Below are positions 1 to 9,727 of a stretch of 62,501 nt of DNA, piece after piece. The DNA comes from Nitrosovibrio sp. Nv4 (GTDB lineage Bacteria > Pseudomonadota > Gammaproteobacteria > Burkholderiales > SG8-39). The DNA lies in NCBI GenBank assembly GCA_945906765.1, contig CAMDRF010000004.1, forward strand, positions 1 to 62,501. The letters run 5' to 3'. The notes under the pieces were generated by a model. That model was not told where the DNA came from. It saw only the letters and a program-made list of their open reading frames with translations, and searched no databases. Every line of letters starts with the position of its first letter. The stretch's first letter is position 1. Position numbers and translations under genes: made by a program.

Positions 1-675
1 GGTCCCAACGGCGCCGGCAAGACCACGCTAATCAACGCGATCACCGGCGCAGTGCCGCTCGCCGCCGGGCGCGTGCTGCTCGACGGGCAGGAGATCTCGG
101 GTCACGCGTCGCACCACATCGGGCGGCGCGGAGTCGGTCGCACGTTCCAGCATGTGGAGCCGTTTCACGAGATGACCGTGATCGACAACGTGCTGGTCGG
201 GGTCGGCCGTCGCAGTCGGGGACCCTTTCTCGGTGCGGCGCTTAACACACGTTCCGCATCGGCCAACGAACGCGAAGCGACCGCCTTCGCGACCGAGACG
301 CTGGACGCGTTCGGACTGCTCGCTTACCGCAACACGCGTGCGTCGGATCTGCCGTTCGGATTGTTGAAGCGCATGGACCTGGCGCGCGCACTGGCAGCGC
401 GCCCGACGCTTTTGCTGCTCGACGAGCCGACCTCCGGAATGAGTGAATCGGAAGCCGACACCGCGATCGCCACCGCGCGCGAACTGGCGGCGCGGCGCGG
501 CATCACGCTGCTTGTGGTCGAGCACAACATGCGGGTGATGATGGCGCTCGCCGGCCGTATCACGGTCATGCAGTTCGGCGCGGTCGTTGCCGAAGGCACG
601 CCCGAGGAGATCCAGCGCAACCCGACGGTGATCGACGCCTACCTGGGCGAGGAGACGGCCGATGCTGGTCGTTGA
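1..675 (+). CDS. livG: ABC transporter ATP-binding protein, LivG-like (5' truncated by window)
   Basis: Window opens in Walker A (GPNGAGKTT); LLLLDEPTSGM Walker B; ends with ATGC overlap into the next ATPase. Confidence 0.85.
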   Translation, partial: GPNGAGKTTLINAITGAVPLAAGRVLLDGQEISGHASHHIGRRGVGRTFQHVEPFHEMTVIDNVLVGVGRRSRGPFLGAALNTRSASANEREATAFATETLDAFGLLAYRNTRASDLPFGLLKRMDLARALAARPTLLLLDEPTSGMSESEADTAIATARELAARRGITLLVVEHNMRVMMALAGRITVMQFGAVVAEGTPEEIQRNPTVIDAYLGEETADAGR

Positions 676-1372
676 GAACCTGCGCTCCGGCTACACCGGC
701 ATCGACGTACTGCACGACGTGCAGCTCGAGGTACCGACCGGTTCGATCGTTGGTGTGCTCGGAGCCAACGGCGCCGGTAAGACCGCGTTGCTGCGTGCGA
801 TTTCTGGGTTGAACCCGGTGCGCGCCGGCCGGATCATGTTCGACGGCGAGAACCTGGCGGGCTCGTCGACTGACACGATCGTGCGCCGCAGGGTGATCCA
901 CATGCCGCAGGGAAGAATGCTGTTCGGCGACATGAGCGTGCGCGAGAACCTCGAACTCGGCGCATTCCTGATCGACGACCGGGCAACCTTCAACGAGCGG
1001 CTGGCGCACGTGTTCGAACTCTTTCCCATCCTCAAGGAGCGTGCGACGCAGATGGCTGCCTATTTGTCAGGCGGCGAACAGCAGATGCTCGCGCTGGGCC
1101 GCGCCTGGATGTCGAGCCCGAAACTGCTGCTGCTCGACGAGCCGTCGCTCGGATTAGCGCCGAAGATCTTCGATGCCATTCTCGACACGGTGCGAACGAT
1201 CCATGGGGCCGGTGCATCAATCCTGATCGCCGAGCAGAACGCGCGCAAGGTGCTGCGCTTGGCCGATCACTGCTATGTGATGGAGAACGGAAAGGTCGCG
1301 TTCCATGGAACGGGCACCGAGCTGCTGCGCGACGAACGCATCGAAAGAACCTATCTTGGAGCGAGTCACTAA
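662..1372 (+). CDS. livF: ABC transporter ATP-binding protein, LivF-like
   Basis: GANGAGKTALLRAISGL, LSGGEQQMLALGRA, LLLLDEPSLGLAP. Confidence 0.9.
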   Translation: MLVVENLRSGYTGIDVLHDVQLEVPTGSIVGVLGANGAGKTALLRAISGLNPVRAGRIMFDGENLAGSSTDTIVRRRVIHMPQGRMLFGDMSVRENLELGAFLIDDRATFNERLAHVFELFPILKERATQMAAYLSGGEQQMLALGRAWMSSPKLLLLDEPSLGLAPKIFDAILDTVRTIHGAGASILIAEQNARKVLRLADHCYVMENGKVAFHGTGTELLRDERIERTYLGASH

Positions 1373-1375
1373 GCC

Positions 1376-2236
1376 ATGAAGATCATCGACGTCCACTCGC
1401 ATTGGGGCACGAAGCGCGGTTACACGCTGCGCACGCCGGAAGAACTCGCCCAGCAGAAAAAGACCTGGAACTCCGAGCCCACTTATCACACCGAAGACGA
1501 GATGGCCGCTTACTTTCGCGCGAGCAACGTGAAGGCGATCCTCGACTTCGGCTTCACGAAGTTCATGCCGCTCGCCGAGGCGGCGCCGATCCACGACTAC
1601 GGCTTCCAGACGCAGCGCGCGCATCCGGACGAAATCCTCGGTCACTGGATCCATATCGACCCGGGCACCGGCGAGGCGAGTGTTCGCGAACTGCGGCGTT
1701 GCATCGATGAAGCGCCGGGCTTTCTCGGATTCGCTGTGTCGGGCTCTGGCAGCGGTCCGGCGAGCGACCCCAAATGGTTTCCGTTTTACGACCTGTGCAT
1801 CGAAGCGGGCGCGCCGGCGTTGATCTTCGTCGGCACGACAGGCCTGGGTGCCGGCCTGCCGGGCGGCAACGGCATCATTCTCGACGACTGCCATCCGCGC
1901 CATCTGGACTTCGTCGCGGCGAAGTTCCCGAAGCTAACGATCGTGGCCGCGCGGCCCGGCTGGCCGTGGCAGACCGAGACGATCGCGGTGCTGATTCACA
2001 AGCGCAACGTCTGGTACGAGGTGCACGGCTGGTCGCCGAAGTATTTCACCGCAGATCTCAAGCACGAGATCGCGCGCCGGCTACGCGACCGCGTGATGTT
2101 CGGTGCCGATTACCCGCTGTTTACCTACGAGCGGCTGGTGCGTGACTGGCGTGCCGAAGGCTTCGACCAGGAGACACTCGACAACGTTTTTCATCGCAAT
2201 GCAGAACGCTTTCTCGATCAGGTGGGGCGCAAGTGA
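1376..2236 (+). CDS. Amidohydrolase family metal-dependent hydrolase
   Basis: N-terminal IIDVHSHWG and C-terminal RVMFGADYPLFTYERL, TIM-barrel amidohydrolase pattern. Confidence 0.8.
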   Translation: MKIIDVHSHWGTKRGYTLRTPEELAQQKKTWNSEPTYHTEDEMAAYFRASNVKAILDFGFTKFMPLAEAAPIHDYGFQTQRAHPDEILGHWIHIDPGTGEASVRELRRCIDEAPGFLGFAVSGSGSGPASDPKWFPFYDLCIEAGAPALIFVGTTGLGAGLPGGNGIILDDCHPRHLDFVAAKFPKLTIVAARPGWPWQTETIAVLIHKRNVWYEVHGWSPKYFTADLKHEIARRLRDRVMFGADYPLFTYERLVRDWRAEGFDQETLDNVFHRNAERFLDQVGRK

Positions 2237-3012
2237 ATCTCGAACTCAAGAACAAGGTGGCGATCGTCGGTGGTGCAAGCAAAGGCATCGGCTTCGGCAT
2301 CGCTCACATCCTCGCGCAGGAAGGCGCATCGGTAGCGATTACTGCCCGCCGCGAACCCGAGCTGTCGGCGGCGGCCGAGAGAATCCGCAAGGAAACAGGG
2401 GTACGCGTGCTGCCGATCGTGGCCGACGCGCGCAGGGCGGAGGACTGCCGGCGCATCGTCGAAACCGTGAAAGCGGAGTTCGGCGGGTTGGACATCCTGA
2501 TCAACAACGACGGCGCACCGCCTATCGGCGAAATCATGTCGTTCGACGACGCCGCGTGGACCAAGGCGGTCGAGCAGAACCTGATGTACGTCGTGCGCAT
2601 GGTGCGCGAAGCGGTGCCGTTGATGAAGGAGCGCGGCGGCGGCAGCATTCTCAATATCACGGCGATTTCGGCGATCCAGCCGATTCCGGGATTTGCACTC
2701 TCCGTGGCCACGTGGTCCGGTGTGATCGGCTACGCCAAGACGCTGTCGCTCGAAATCGCACCGTTCGGCATCAACGTCAACACGATTTGCCCGGGTTATA
2801 TCGACACGACCCGGCTGCGAAAAGTGTTTGCGGCCGGCGAGGAGCCGGCGGAAGTCGTGCAGGCTCGGTTGCGCGAGGAGATCCCGGTCAAGCGCATCGG
2901 CACCGTCGATGACATCGGCAACCTCGTTGCATTGCTCGTGTCCTCGAAAGGCTCGTACATCACCGGCGCGGCGATCCAGGTCGACGGCGGCCTGTTGCGC
3001 TCCGTGCGCTAG
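2233..3012 (+). CDS. SDR family oxidoreductase
   Basis: GGASKGIGFGIA Rossmann motif, NNDGAPP, C-terminal ITGAAIQVDGG. Confidence 0.85.
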   Translation: MNLELKNKVAIVGGASKGIGFGIAHILAQEGASVAITARREPELSAAAERIRKETGVRVLPIVADARRAEDCRRIVETVKAEFGGLDILINNDGAPPIGEIMSFDDAAWTKAVEQNLMYVVRMVREAVPLMKERGGGSILNITAISAIQPIPGFALSVATWSGVIGYAKTLSLEIAPFGINVNTICPGYIDTTRLRKVFAAGEEPAEVVQARLREEIPVKRIGTVDDIGNLVALLVSSKGSYITGAAIQVDGGLLRSVR

Positions 3013-3021
3013 GAGATCGCC

Positions 3022-4644
3022 ATGATCGAAGCACCCCGTCCGCCGAGCCAGGCGACGATCGACGAATACACCGCCAAGGGCTGGTGGGGCAACCGCACGT
3101 TCTTCGAAGTCGTCGAGCGCCACGCGCGCGAGCACCCCGAACGCGAGGCGATGGTCGACGGCCGCCGCCGCATCAGCTACGGCCAGTTCTGGAAGGAAGT
3201 GAAGCGCTTCGCCGAATTCCTGCGACGGCAGGGCGTGAAGCGCGGCGACGTGGTCACGCTGCAGCTGCTGAACCGCATCGAGTTTCCGGTGGTGTTCTTC
3301 TCGCTCGAACTGATCGGCGCGGTGGCCAACAAGATCAGCGCGGATTTTCGTTCGATGGAAGTCGAGTACATCCTGAAGTTCTCCAACTCACGCGTCTACG
3401 TCTGCGCGAGCCAGTTCAAGGGCTTCGATTATCTGGCGATGATCCGCGAGATTCGGCCGCGGCTGCCCGAGCTGGCGATGGTGATCTGTGTCGACGACGT
3501 CGACGCCGCCGACGTGCGCAGCTTCGCCAAGGTGGTCGACGAGACACCTGAGATCGCGGACGCCGACCGCGTGCGCATAGGTCCATTCGAGATCTTGCGG
3601 ATGTGCTTCACGTCCGGCACGACCGGCAATCCGAAAGGCGTCCTGCACTGCACGAACACAACGATGTGCACGTGCGAGCTGATCAACGATGAACTGAAGG
3701 TTACCGAGAAGGACGTGCTGCTCGACTACCTGCCGGTGGGTCTGAACTGGGGATACATCACGCTGGTGCAGTCGGTGCTGGCGGGCGCCAAGGCGATCCT
3801 GATGGAGCGCTTTTCCGCCGAAGGCGCGCTCGAGATCATCAAGCGCGAGAAGGTGACCTACATCCCGACCGCGCCGGCGTCGATCGTCGCGATGCTGAAC
3901 TCGTCCGACCTGAAGAAGCGCGACCTTTCCTCGCTGCGCGTGGTGATCACCGGCGGCGCATCGGCAGCAGTCGAGACGATCAAGGCGTTCCAGGCTGCGC
4001 TGCCGAGCGCGAAGCTGATCGAGCTCTACGGCATGCTGGAGACGGGCTTCCATTCGTTCACCCGGCTCGACGACGATCCGCTGAAGGTCAACGGCACCGT
4101 CGGCCGCCGCGTGAAGGAAATGGGCCTGCGCATCATCGACGACGACGGTAACGACATGCCGTACGGCGAGGTCGGCGAGATCGCCGCGATCGGGCCGTCG
4201 GTGCATTTCGGCTATCTGAACAACCCGGATGCGAACCGCGACAGCTTCACTGGCGACGGCTGGTTCCGCACCGGCGACCTCGGCCAGTTCGTCGACGCGG
4301 AATGCAATGTCCGTATTGCCGGTCGCAAGAAGGAGATCATCAACCGCGGCGGAAAAAAGTATTTTCCGCGCGAGATCGAGGAACTACTGTACGAACACCC
4401 GGCCATCCTGCAGGTGGCGATCGTCGGTGCGCCCGATGCGCGGCTCGGCGAGAAGAACTTCATGTGCGTGGTACTGAAGCCGGGGGCGACGTTGACCCTA
4501 GACGAAGTCGTCGCGTTCCTGCGCGGCCGCGTCGCCGATTACAAGTTGCCTGAACAACTGGAGATCATGGACGCGCTGCCGATGACTCCGACCGGCAAAA
4601 TCCGCCGGCCGGAACTCGTCAAGCAGGTGAAACAGAAAACGTGA
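3022..4644 (+). CDS. AMP-dependent acyl-CoA synthetase/ligase
   Basis: TSGTTGNPKGVLHCT, ELYGMLE, GDGWFRTGDLG, RKKEIINRGGKK, PTGKIRR. Confidence 0.9.
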   Translation: MIEAPRPPSQATIDEYTAKGWWGNRTFFEVVERHAREHPEREAMVDGRRRISYGQFWKEVKRFAEFLRRQGVKRGDVVTLQLLNRIEFPVVFFSLELIGAVANKISADFRSMEVEYILKFSNSRVYVCASQFKGFDYLAMIREIRPRLPELAMVICVDDVDAADVRSFAKVVDETPEIADADRVRIGPFEILRMCFTSGTTGNPKGVLHCTNTTMCTCELINDELKVTEKDVLLDYLPVGLNWGYITLVQSVLAGAKAILMERFSAEGALEIIKREKVTYIPTAPASIVAMLNSSDLKKRDLSSLRVVITGGASAAVETIKAFQAALPSAKLIELYGMLETGFHSFTRLDDDPLKVNGTVGRRVKEMGLRIIDDDGNDMPYGEVGEIAAIGPSVHFGYLNNPDANRDSFTGDGWFRTGDLGQFVDAECNVRIAGRKKEIINRGGKKYFPREIEELLYEHPAILQVAIVGAPDARLGEKNFMCVVLKPGATLTLDEVVAFLRGRVADYKLPEQLEIMDALPMTPTGKIRRPELVKQVKQKT

Positions 4645-5062
4645 GTGACCCTCGCCGCAGGTCTGACGGATACTCGCCGCTTTCGTCCGAAGGTCGCTGA
4701 CCCGACGCATGGCGCGCAGAGCGATTCGCCGGTGGTTTCTCGCGTTCCTGCTGCTGGTCGTCGCGTCGATCGCCCGCGCCAACGGCCCCTTACTTTCTTT
4801 ATGTGCCGCTGCCGCTTGCCCCACGCAGCGGCAATAAAGCGCTGGACACCCGCTGCGCGGGCGTTGCTTGCCGGGCAGGTGTGGGCCCGGAACTCGGCTT
4901 CGCGCAGAAGTTTGGCGAGGCGAGCGAAGATACGACCGCGATGGTGCTGGCGAAGCTCGAATGGCAGCGGGACATCCTCACTGTGTCCGCTTCCCGGCAT
5001 TCTGGCTCCGTCCTTCACGACCGCAATTGGCCGCTTTCAGTCGATCGCTCAGCACACTCGGA

Positions 5063-5359
5063 TCAGGCGGGTCCATCGCTCACATGGGACGGCTCAAGAA
5101 TCGCTGGCGCAAGACTTGCGCCCAGCACGGCGGACGCTAATCCCCACATTACTCCGTGAAGGCCTCCCACCAGAAAGCCGATGGCACCACCGATGACCAG
5201 CATCGCAACCACCAAGTACGGTCCTCGCGCCAGAGTCCCGCCGGCAGTCCTCCAGAAGCGATAAGCGATAGGCAATTCAATCCTGCTCCTTTCGCGCGCC
5301 TGGCCGTTGGCGACGGGTTGGCGCTGATTCAGCGCTGCCGAGCAATGCGCCGGGAGCAT
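5063..5359 (-). CDS. Small hypothetical membrane protein
   Basis: 98-aa ORF with hydrophobic Gly-rich segments (YLVVAMLVIGGAIGFLVGGLHGVMWGLASAVLGASLAPAIL); no family recognised. Confidence 0.3.
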   Translation of the reverse strand: MLPAHCSAALNQRQPVANGQARERSRIELPIAYRFWRTAGGTLARGPYLVVAMLVIGGAIGFLVGGLHGVMWGLASAVLGASLAPAILEPSHVSDGPA

Positions 5360-5522
5360 GTTGCGCGTGCGCTCGACCGATTGCTATAACGGTTACGTCG
5401 GGATGGCGCTAATCCTGCGGGGCGTGGGGTCATCGCATGGTGCGAGGGAAGCGCTTGACCTGGCATTGTCTTTCATGCCGATCACGCGGATCGCGTCTAA
5501 TAAAGCAGTACCTGTCGCCGCG

Positions 5523-6105
5523 TCAGTCGATGATGTGGTGGACCGGCGCCTTCTCCATCGCCCACTTGCCGGTATCGCGGTCGTAGCGGAACAGCGTGTG
5601 ATGGGTGACGGACTCCGAGGCCAACAGCCGGTGGTTCAGTTCCCAGGTTCGCTGCAGATGGTGCAGGTCTTCGGCGCCCATGTGGGGCATGTCTTCCTTC
5701 AGCATGGCCAGCAACTCGAGGCCGCGGTTGAGCAGCACGCCGTTGGTCATGTAGTTGGTGCTGATGCCGCCGGCGTATTCGTCCATGATCTTCTCGAGGC
5801 GCTGAAGACCGTGGATCGGCAGGAGGTAACTCGGCGATACGGTCCCGGCGGCGATGCGGCCTTCCGTGAAAGATCCTGAGGAGAACTTGTGGGCGGTGCC
5901 CCGATGGTGTCGCCGGCGCCAAACAGGCCGTCGACCGTCATCATGCGGTTGTAGCCCCACTGGTACTCCTGCGGAGCGTAGTCTTCCGGTCCGCTCGCCC
6001 ACGCGCCCGAGCAGGTGGCGTGAGAGCCCATGACGTAAGGCTCGGAGGTGGTCAGCTCGGGGTTGATGTGCTTCGGGTCGATATGCTGCGAGGTCCACAC
6101 CACTC
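5523..6105 (-). pseudogene. Second, divergent aprA remnant (C-terminal part only, frameshift and internal deletions)
   Basis: Two frames together read HIDPKHINPELTTSEPYVMGSHATCSGAWASGPEDYAPQEYQWGYNRMMTVDGLFGAGDTIG / TAHKFSSGSFTEGRIAAG...GLQRLEKIMDEYAGG...MEKAPVHHIID, matching AprA at 7336-9204. Confidence 0.9.
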
Positions 6106-6207
6106 CCATCGCAGACGGTGAACTAAGCAATCGCCGTTGAGGCAATCCCCTTCATGGGTTCGCATCCTTGGCGCGCGAACCGGCTCATCCATGTCACGGC
6201 AGGACGC

Positions 6208-6375
6208 CTACGGCTTTTTCGGCGTCTTGTATTCGGCTTCTTTCTGGAACGGTTCCCAGACGGTTTCGAAACCGACAAACCCCTTTTCGTTCGGCGGCAT
6301 CTGACGCGTGGTCAGAAAACGCGCGCGACCGTCAGGCACCTTGGCGGGGGGCTGCTTGTGCTTTTGCTCGCTCAT
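6208..6375 (-). CDS. Small 55-aa hypothetical protein (not in supplied ORF track)
   Basis: ATG ORF on minus strand: MSEQKHKQPPAKVPDGRARFLTTRQMPPNEKGFVGFETVWEPFQKEAEYKTPKKP*, just downstream of the SlyD-like gene. Confidence 0.45.
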   Translation of the reverse strand: MSEQKHKQPPAKVPDGRARFLTTRQMPPNEKGFVGFETVWEPFQKEAEYKTPKKP

Positions 6376-6405
6376 AAGTCACCTTTCTTGCCGTGAATTT
6401 GGAAC

Positions 6406-6948
6406 TCAAACCGGTCTCAAGCGCGACGGATCGATAGCCGGGCCCGCATCGATCGCCCCGCCCGCCATTGTCTCTTTATCGGTCGCGTCGCGCACGGTCA
6501 GTATTTCGAGCTTGAAGACGACCTCTCTGCCGCAAAGCGGGTTGTTACCATCGACCGTCAGCGTCTCGTCGTCCAGGTGCGTCACGAGAAAACTGCGGGT
6601 CTGACCCTTGTCGTTCTCCATGAGCATGGAGGTGCCGACCTGACGATACTCCTCGGGGACGTTCTCGAGGCGATCGGAAAAAACCAGCGATTCGTCCCTG
6701 GGGCCGAAGATCTGATTGCCATCGAGCACCACTTCGATGGTGTCGCCGGCGGACTTGCCCTCGAGCTCCATATGGACGGACGGGGCCAGGATTTCGTTGT
6801 GTCCGTGAACATAGCCCAACGGGAACTCGACCCTGGTGAGGACGTGCCCCGACTTTCCGTCGGTCACCCTGTAGGTCAGCTCGACGAACTTGCCCGCTCG
6901 GACAACTTCGCGGATAACTTCGCGGATGACTTCAGAAGATGGTGGCAC
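6406..6948 (-). CDS. SlyD-like FKBP-type peptidyl-prolyl isomerase
   Basis: VELTYRVTDGKSGHVL, FPLGYVHGHNEILAPSVHMELEGKSAGDTIEVVLDG; GTG start at 6948 chosen (ORF extends to 6987). Confidence 0.75.
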   Translation of the reverse strand: MPPSSEVIREVIREVVRAGKFVELTYRVTDGKSGHVLTRVEFPLGYVHGHNEILAPSVHMELEGKSAGDTIEVVLDGNQIFGPRDESLVFSDRLENVPEEYRQVGTSMLMENDKGQTRSFLVTHLDDETLTVDGNNPLCGREVVFKLEILTVRDATDKETMAGGAIDAGPAIDPSRLRPV

Positions 6949-7339
6949 CGAAAATCCTGACCTTTCCATCCTCATAGCCGAGGACAAGCCTGCCGAGCCA
7001 CTCGCCTTGTTTCTTGGTGCTCCGCTGCCGGTAAAGAACCGTCACATGCTCGCCCCGGCGGATGACGCCGAGCGGGTCGACTTCTTCAGACAGAGTCCTC
7101 GCCAGTTCGCTATTCGCGAACTGGTGGCCCGCGACAACCTGGTTCATGGCAAGCGCCATGGCACTGGAAAAGTTCCTCGCGAATTCTCCGTACTTGCCTT
7201 CGTTCGAAGATTTGACGAGGTCGCGCCACAGGGGTCCGGCAATGGTCAGGAGCTCTTCATCGGTTTTCTCGGTGATGTTCACGCGCGCGTCTGCGCGAGC
7301 GGAAGGGACCGGCTTCAAAGGGCTCGTTACACCCGTCAT
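6932..7339 (-). CDS. Apr-linked conserved-looking protein, 135 aa, unknown function
   Basis: ATGA overlap with aprA stop (7336/7339); MTGVTSPLKPVPSARADARVNITEKTDEELLTIAGPLW...; supplied ORF 6932-8146 is over-extended into antisense-frame sequence. Confidence 0.65.
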   Translation of the reverse strand: MTGVTSPLKPVPSARADARVNITEKTDEELLTIAGPLWRDLVKSSNEGKYGEFARNFSSAMALAMNQVVAGHQFANSELARTLSEEVDPLGVIRRGEHVTVLYRQRSTKKQGEWLGRLVLGYEDGKVRIFGATIF

Positions 7340-9204
7340 GCTACTTCGTCCCCAACCAGGTGATAGCAAGGCGCCTTCTCCATGGTGTACTCGCCGCTTT
7401 TCGGATCGCGGCGCGAAACCGTCAGCACGTGCCAGTTCGCGTCGTCCACCTTCATGGCGTCGCCCCGGTAGTAGTAGCCCGGCCAGCGGGTTTCCTTGCG
7501 GAACAGCGTGTGCTGCGTGACGCACTCGGCGGCGCGATGACGGTGTTTCAATTCCCACGCACGCAGCAATTCGTGAAGGTCCTTCGCGGCCAGACTCTCG
7601 AGGTCTTCCTCCATGATACTGAGCTTCTTGAGACCGATATTCAGGAGCTTCTCGTTGGTCATGTAGCTGACGGTGACGCCGCCGCAATACTCGTCCATCA
7701 GCTTCTGCAGACGTTCCAGACCCTGCTTGGGATTGATGTAGTGCGGGTTGACATCGCCCGCGACGACCGCATTCCGGTGGATCCTGTAATGCTCCAGGGG
7801 CTTGAAGATCTCGGCCTTGCGGCGCTCGATCTGCTCGTCGGAGACGACGATGCCTTCGGCCTTGCCGTCGTCGATGTACTTGCAGGCGGCCTTGGCGGCG
7901 AGACGGCCTTCGGTGAACGACCCCGACGAGAAGGCGTGCGGCGTGCCGCCGACCGCGTCGCCGGCGCCGAACAGCCCTTCGATCGTCGTCATGCGGTTGT
8001 AGCCCCAGAAATACTCGGGAGGGGAAATGTCCTCGGGGCCCGAGCACCAGGCACCCGAACAGGTCGCGTGGGAGCCCATGACGTACGGTTCGGACGTGGT
8101 CAACTCGGGATTCTCGTTCTTGGGATCCACATCGGTCGCGGCCCACAGCACCGCCTGGCCGACGGTCATGCCGAGGAAGTTTTCCCAGCCGACTTCTTCC
8201 AGATGGGGATCCTGGAAGGCGCGCATGGTCACCATGTGAATGGGGCCGCGGCCGGCATTCACTTCACTGATGATGCAATGGTTGCGTAGACAGGTCGGGA
8301 TCGGCCTGTGGGTCAAGTGCGAAGCTTCCGGATCGAGATATTCCTTGCCGACCATTTGCTGAAGGGCGGGGAACCACTTCGATTCATACTCCTCGCCCAG
8401 GCAATTTTGCGTATAGGTCTTCAGGTGCAGGAAGTACGCGCCGACCGGGCCATAACCGTCCTTGAACCGCGCCAGCACGATGCGATTTTCCATCTGCGTC
8501 ATCTTGGCGCCGGCATTGATCATGAGCCCATAGGCGGACGCGGACGACCAGGGCGCATACCACGTGCGGCCGGCCCCTTCGCCCACCGAACGCGGCTTGA
8601 AGATGTTGGAGGCGCCGCCCGCGCCGCAGATCACGGTCTTTGCCTTGAAGACGTGGTAGTCGCCCGTGCGGACGTTGAAGCCGACGGCGCCGGCAACCCT
8701 GTTCTCCCTGCCGTCGTCCATCAGCAGGTGGGTGACGCAGATGCGGTTGAAGACCTTGTCCGCCGATTTCTTGGCGGCCTCGGCCACGATGGGCTTGTAG
8801 GACTCGCCGTGAATCATGATCTGCCATCGCCCTTCACGCAGGTAGCGCCCGGTTTTCGGGTCCTTCATGATCGGCAGGCCCCACTCCTCGAACTGATGCA
8901 CCGTGGAGTCGACGTGGCGGGCCATGTCGAACAGCAGGTCTTCGCGCACCAGACCCATCAGGTCGATGCGGGCGTAGCGGACATGGTCCTCCGGGTTGTT
9001 TTCGCCCCAGCGCGTGCCCATGTAGCAGTTGATCGCGTACAGACCCTGGGCGACCGCACCCGAGCGATCGATATTGGCCTTCTCGGCAATGACGATCTTC
9101 TTGTTCTGGCCCCAGAATCTCGCTTCCCAAGCGGCACCGGTGCCGCCAAGGCCTGCGCCGACGACCAGGACGTCGATGCCGTCTTCGATGATCGTTTCGG
9201 CCAT
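7336..9204 (-). CDS. aprA: Adenylylsulfate reductase alpha subunit
   Basis: FAD motif VVGAGLGGTGAAWEA, ENPELTTSEPYVMGSHATCSGAW, GLFGAGDAVGGTPHAFSSGSFTEGRLAAK. Confidence 0.96.
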   Translation of the reverse strand: MAETIIEDGIDVLVVGAGLGGTGAAWEARFWGQNKKIVIAEKANIDRSGAVAQGLYAINCYMGTRWGENNPEDHVRYARIDLMGLVREDLLFDMARHVDSTVHQFEEWGLPIMKDPKTGRYLREGRWQIMIHGESYKPIVAEAAKKSADKVFNRICVTHLLMDDGRENRVAGAVGFNVRTGDYHVFKAKTVICGAGGASNIFKPRSVGEGAGRTWYAPWSSASAYGLMINAGAKMTQMENRIVLARFKDGYGPVGAYFLHLKTYTQNCLGEEYESKWFPALQQMVGKEYLDPEASHLTHRPIPTCLRNHCIISEVNAGRGPIHMVTMRAFQDPHLEEVGWENFLGMTVGQAVLWAATDVDPKNENPELTTSEPYVMGSHATCSGAWCSGPEDISPPEYFWGYNRMTTIEGLFGAGDAVGGTPHAFSSGSFTEGRLAAKAACKYIDDGKAEGIVVSDEQIERRKAEIFKPLEHYRIHRNAVVAGDVNPHYINPKQGLERLQKLMDEYCGGVTVSYMTNEKLLNIGLKKLSIMEEDLESLAAKDLHELLRAWELKHRHRAAECVTQHTLFRKETRWPGYYYRGDAMKVDDANWHVLTVSRRDPKSGEYTMEKAPCYHLVGDEVA

Positions 9205-9683
9205 TAGTAGTAGACGCCCGTCTTCAGCTTGAGACCTGCCGCCTCGAGCGTACGCAGACCGCCGTCATCCATGCGGATCCATTTCGGCTCGTTGTACAGC
9301 AGCTGGCCGTCGCGCATTTCCTTGCTGGGTCCGGGAACTTCCGCGAGCTTGGGGATCGCCGTCCCCCAGGGCTTGGTGGTGATGGGCGAGAGGAAGTTCT
9401 TTTCCGTGCCGTTGCGGAATTTGATCTTCCAGGCGATCGTGCCCTTCTTTTCGTCGCGCTGGACGCGAACGCTGTGGCCCAGCGGGGCGAAATCGGCATA
9501 GCCGCGCATGTCGATCGCATTTTGCGGGCAAGCCTTCACGCAGGCGTAGCACTCCCAGCACATGCTCGGCTCGATGTTGTAGGCGCGCCGGTAGGTCTTG
9601 TCGATGTGCATGATGTCCGAGGGACAGATGTCGACGCAATGTCCGCATCCGTCGCACCTCGTCATGTAAACGAAGGTAGGCAT
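9204..9683 (-). CDS. aprB: Adenylylsulfate reductase beta subunit
   Basis: CDGCGHCVDICPSDIMHID...CWECYACVKACPQNAIDMRGYADFAPLG. Confidence 0.96.
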   Translation of the reverse strand: MPTFVYMTRCDGCGHCVDICPSDIMHIDKTYRRAYNIEPSMCWECYACVKACPQNAIDMRGYADFAPLGHSVRVQRDEKKGTIAWKIKFRNGTEKNFLSPITTKPWGTAIPKLAEVPGPSKEMRDGQLLYNEPKWIRMDDGGLRTLEAAGLKLKTGVYY

Positions 9684-9727
9684 GGGTTCGCTCCCTGGTC
9701 AGTTCGCTGGAATCCGCGGGCTGTCTT

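Noticed and set aside
4709-4837. 42-aa ORF with signal-peptide-like N-terminus (MARRAIRRWFLAFLLLVVASIARA)
   Set aside because: Stops after 42 codons with no recognisable mature domain; may be a gene remnant but not supportable alone
6900-6935. Short 12-bp tandem repeat (TTCGCGGATAAC-like) as a regulatory iteron
   Set aside because: Lies within the SlyD-like coding region and simply encodes EVIREVIREVV
7340-8146. N-terminal extension of the 404-aa ORF opposite frame of aprA
   Set aside because: Arg/Gly-rich shadow frame of aprA; real gene starts at 7339 with ATGA coupling
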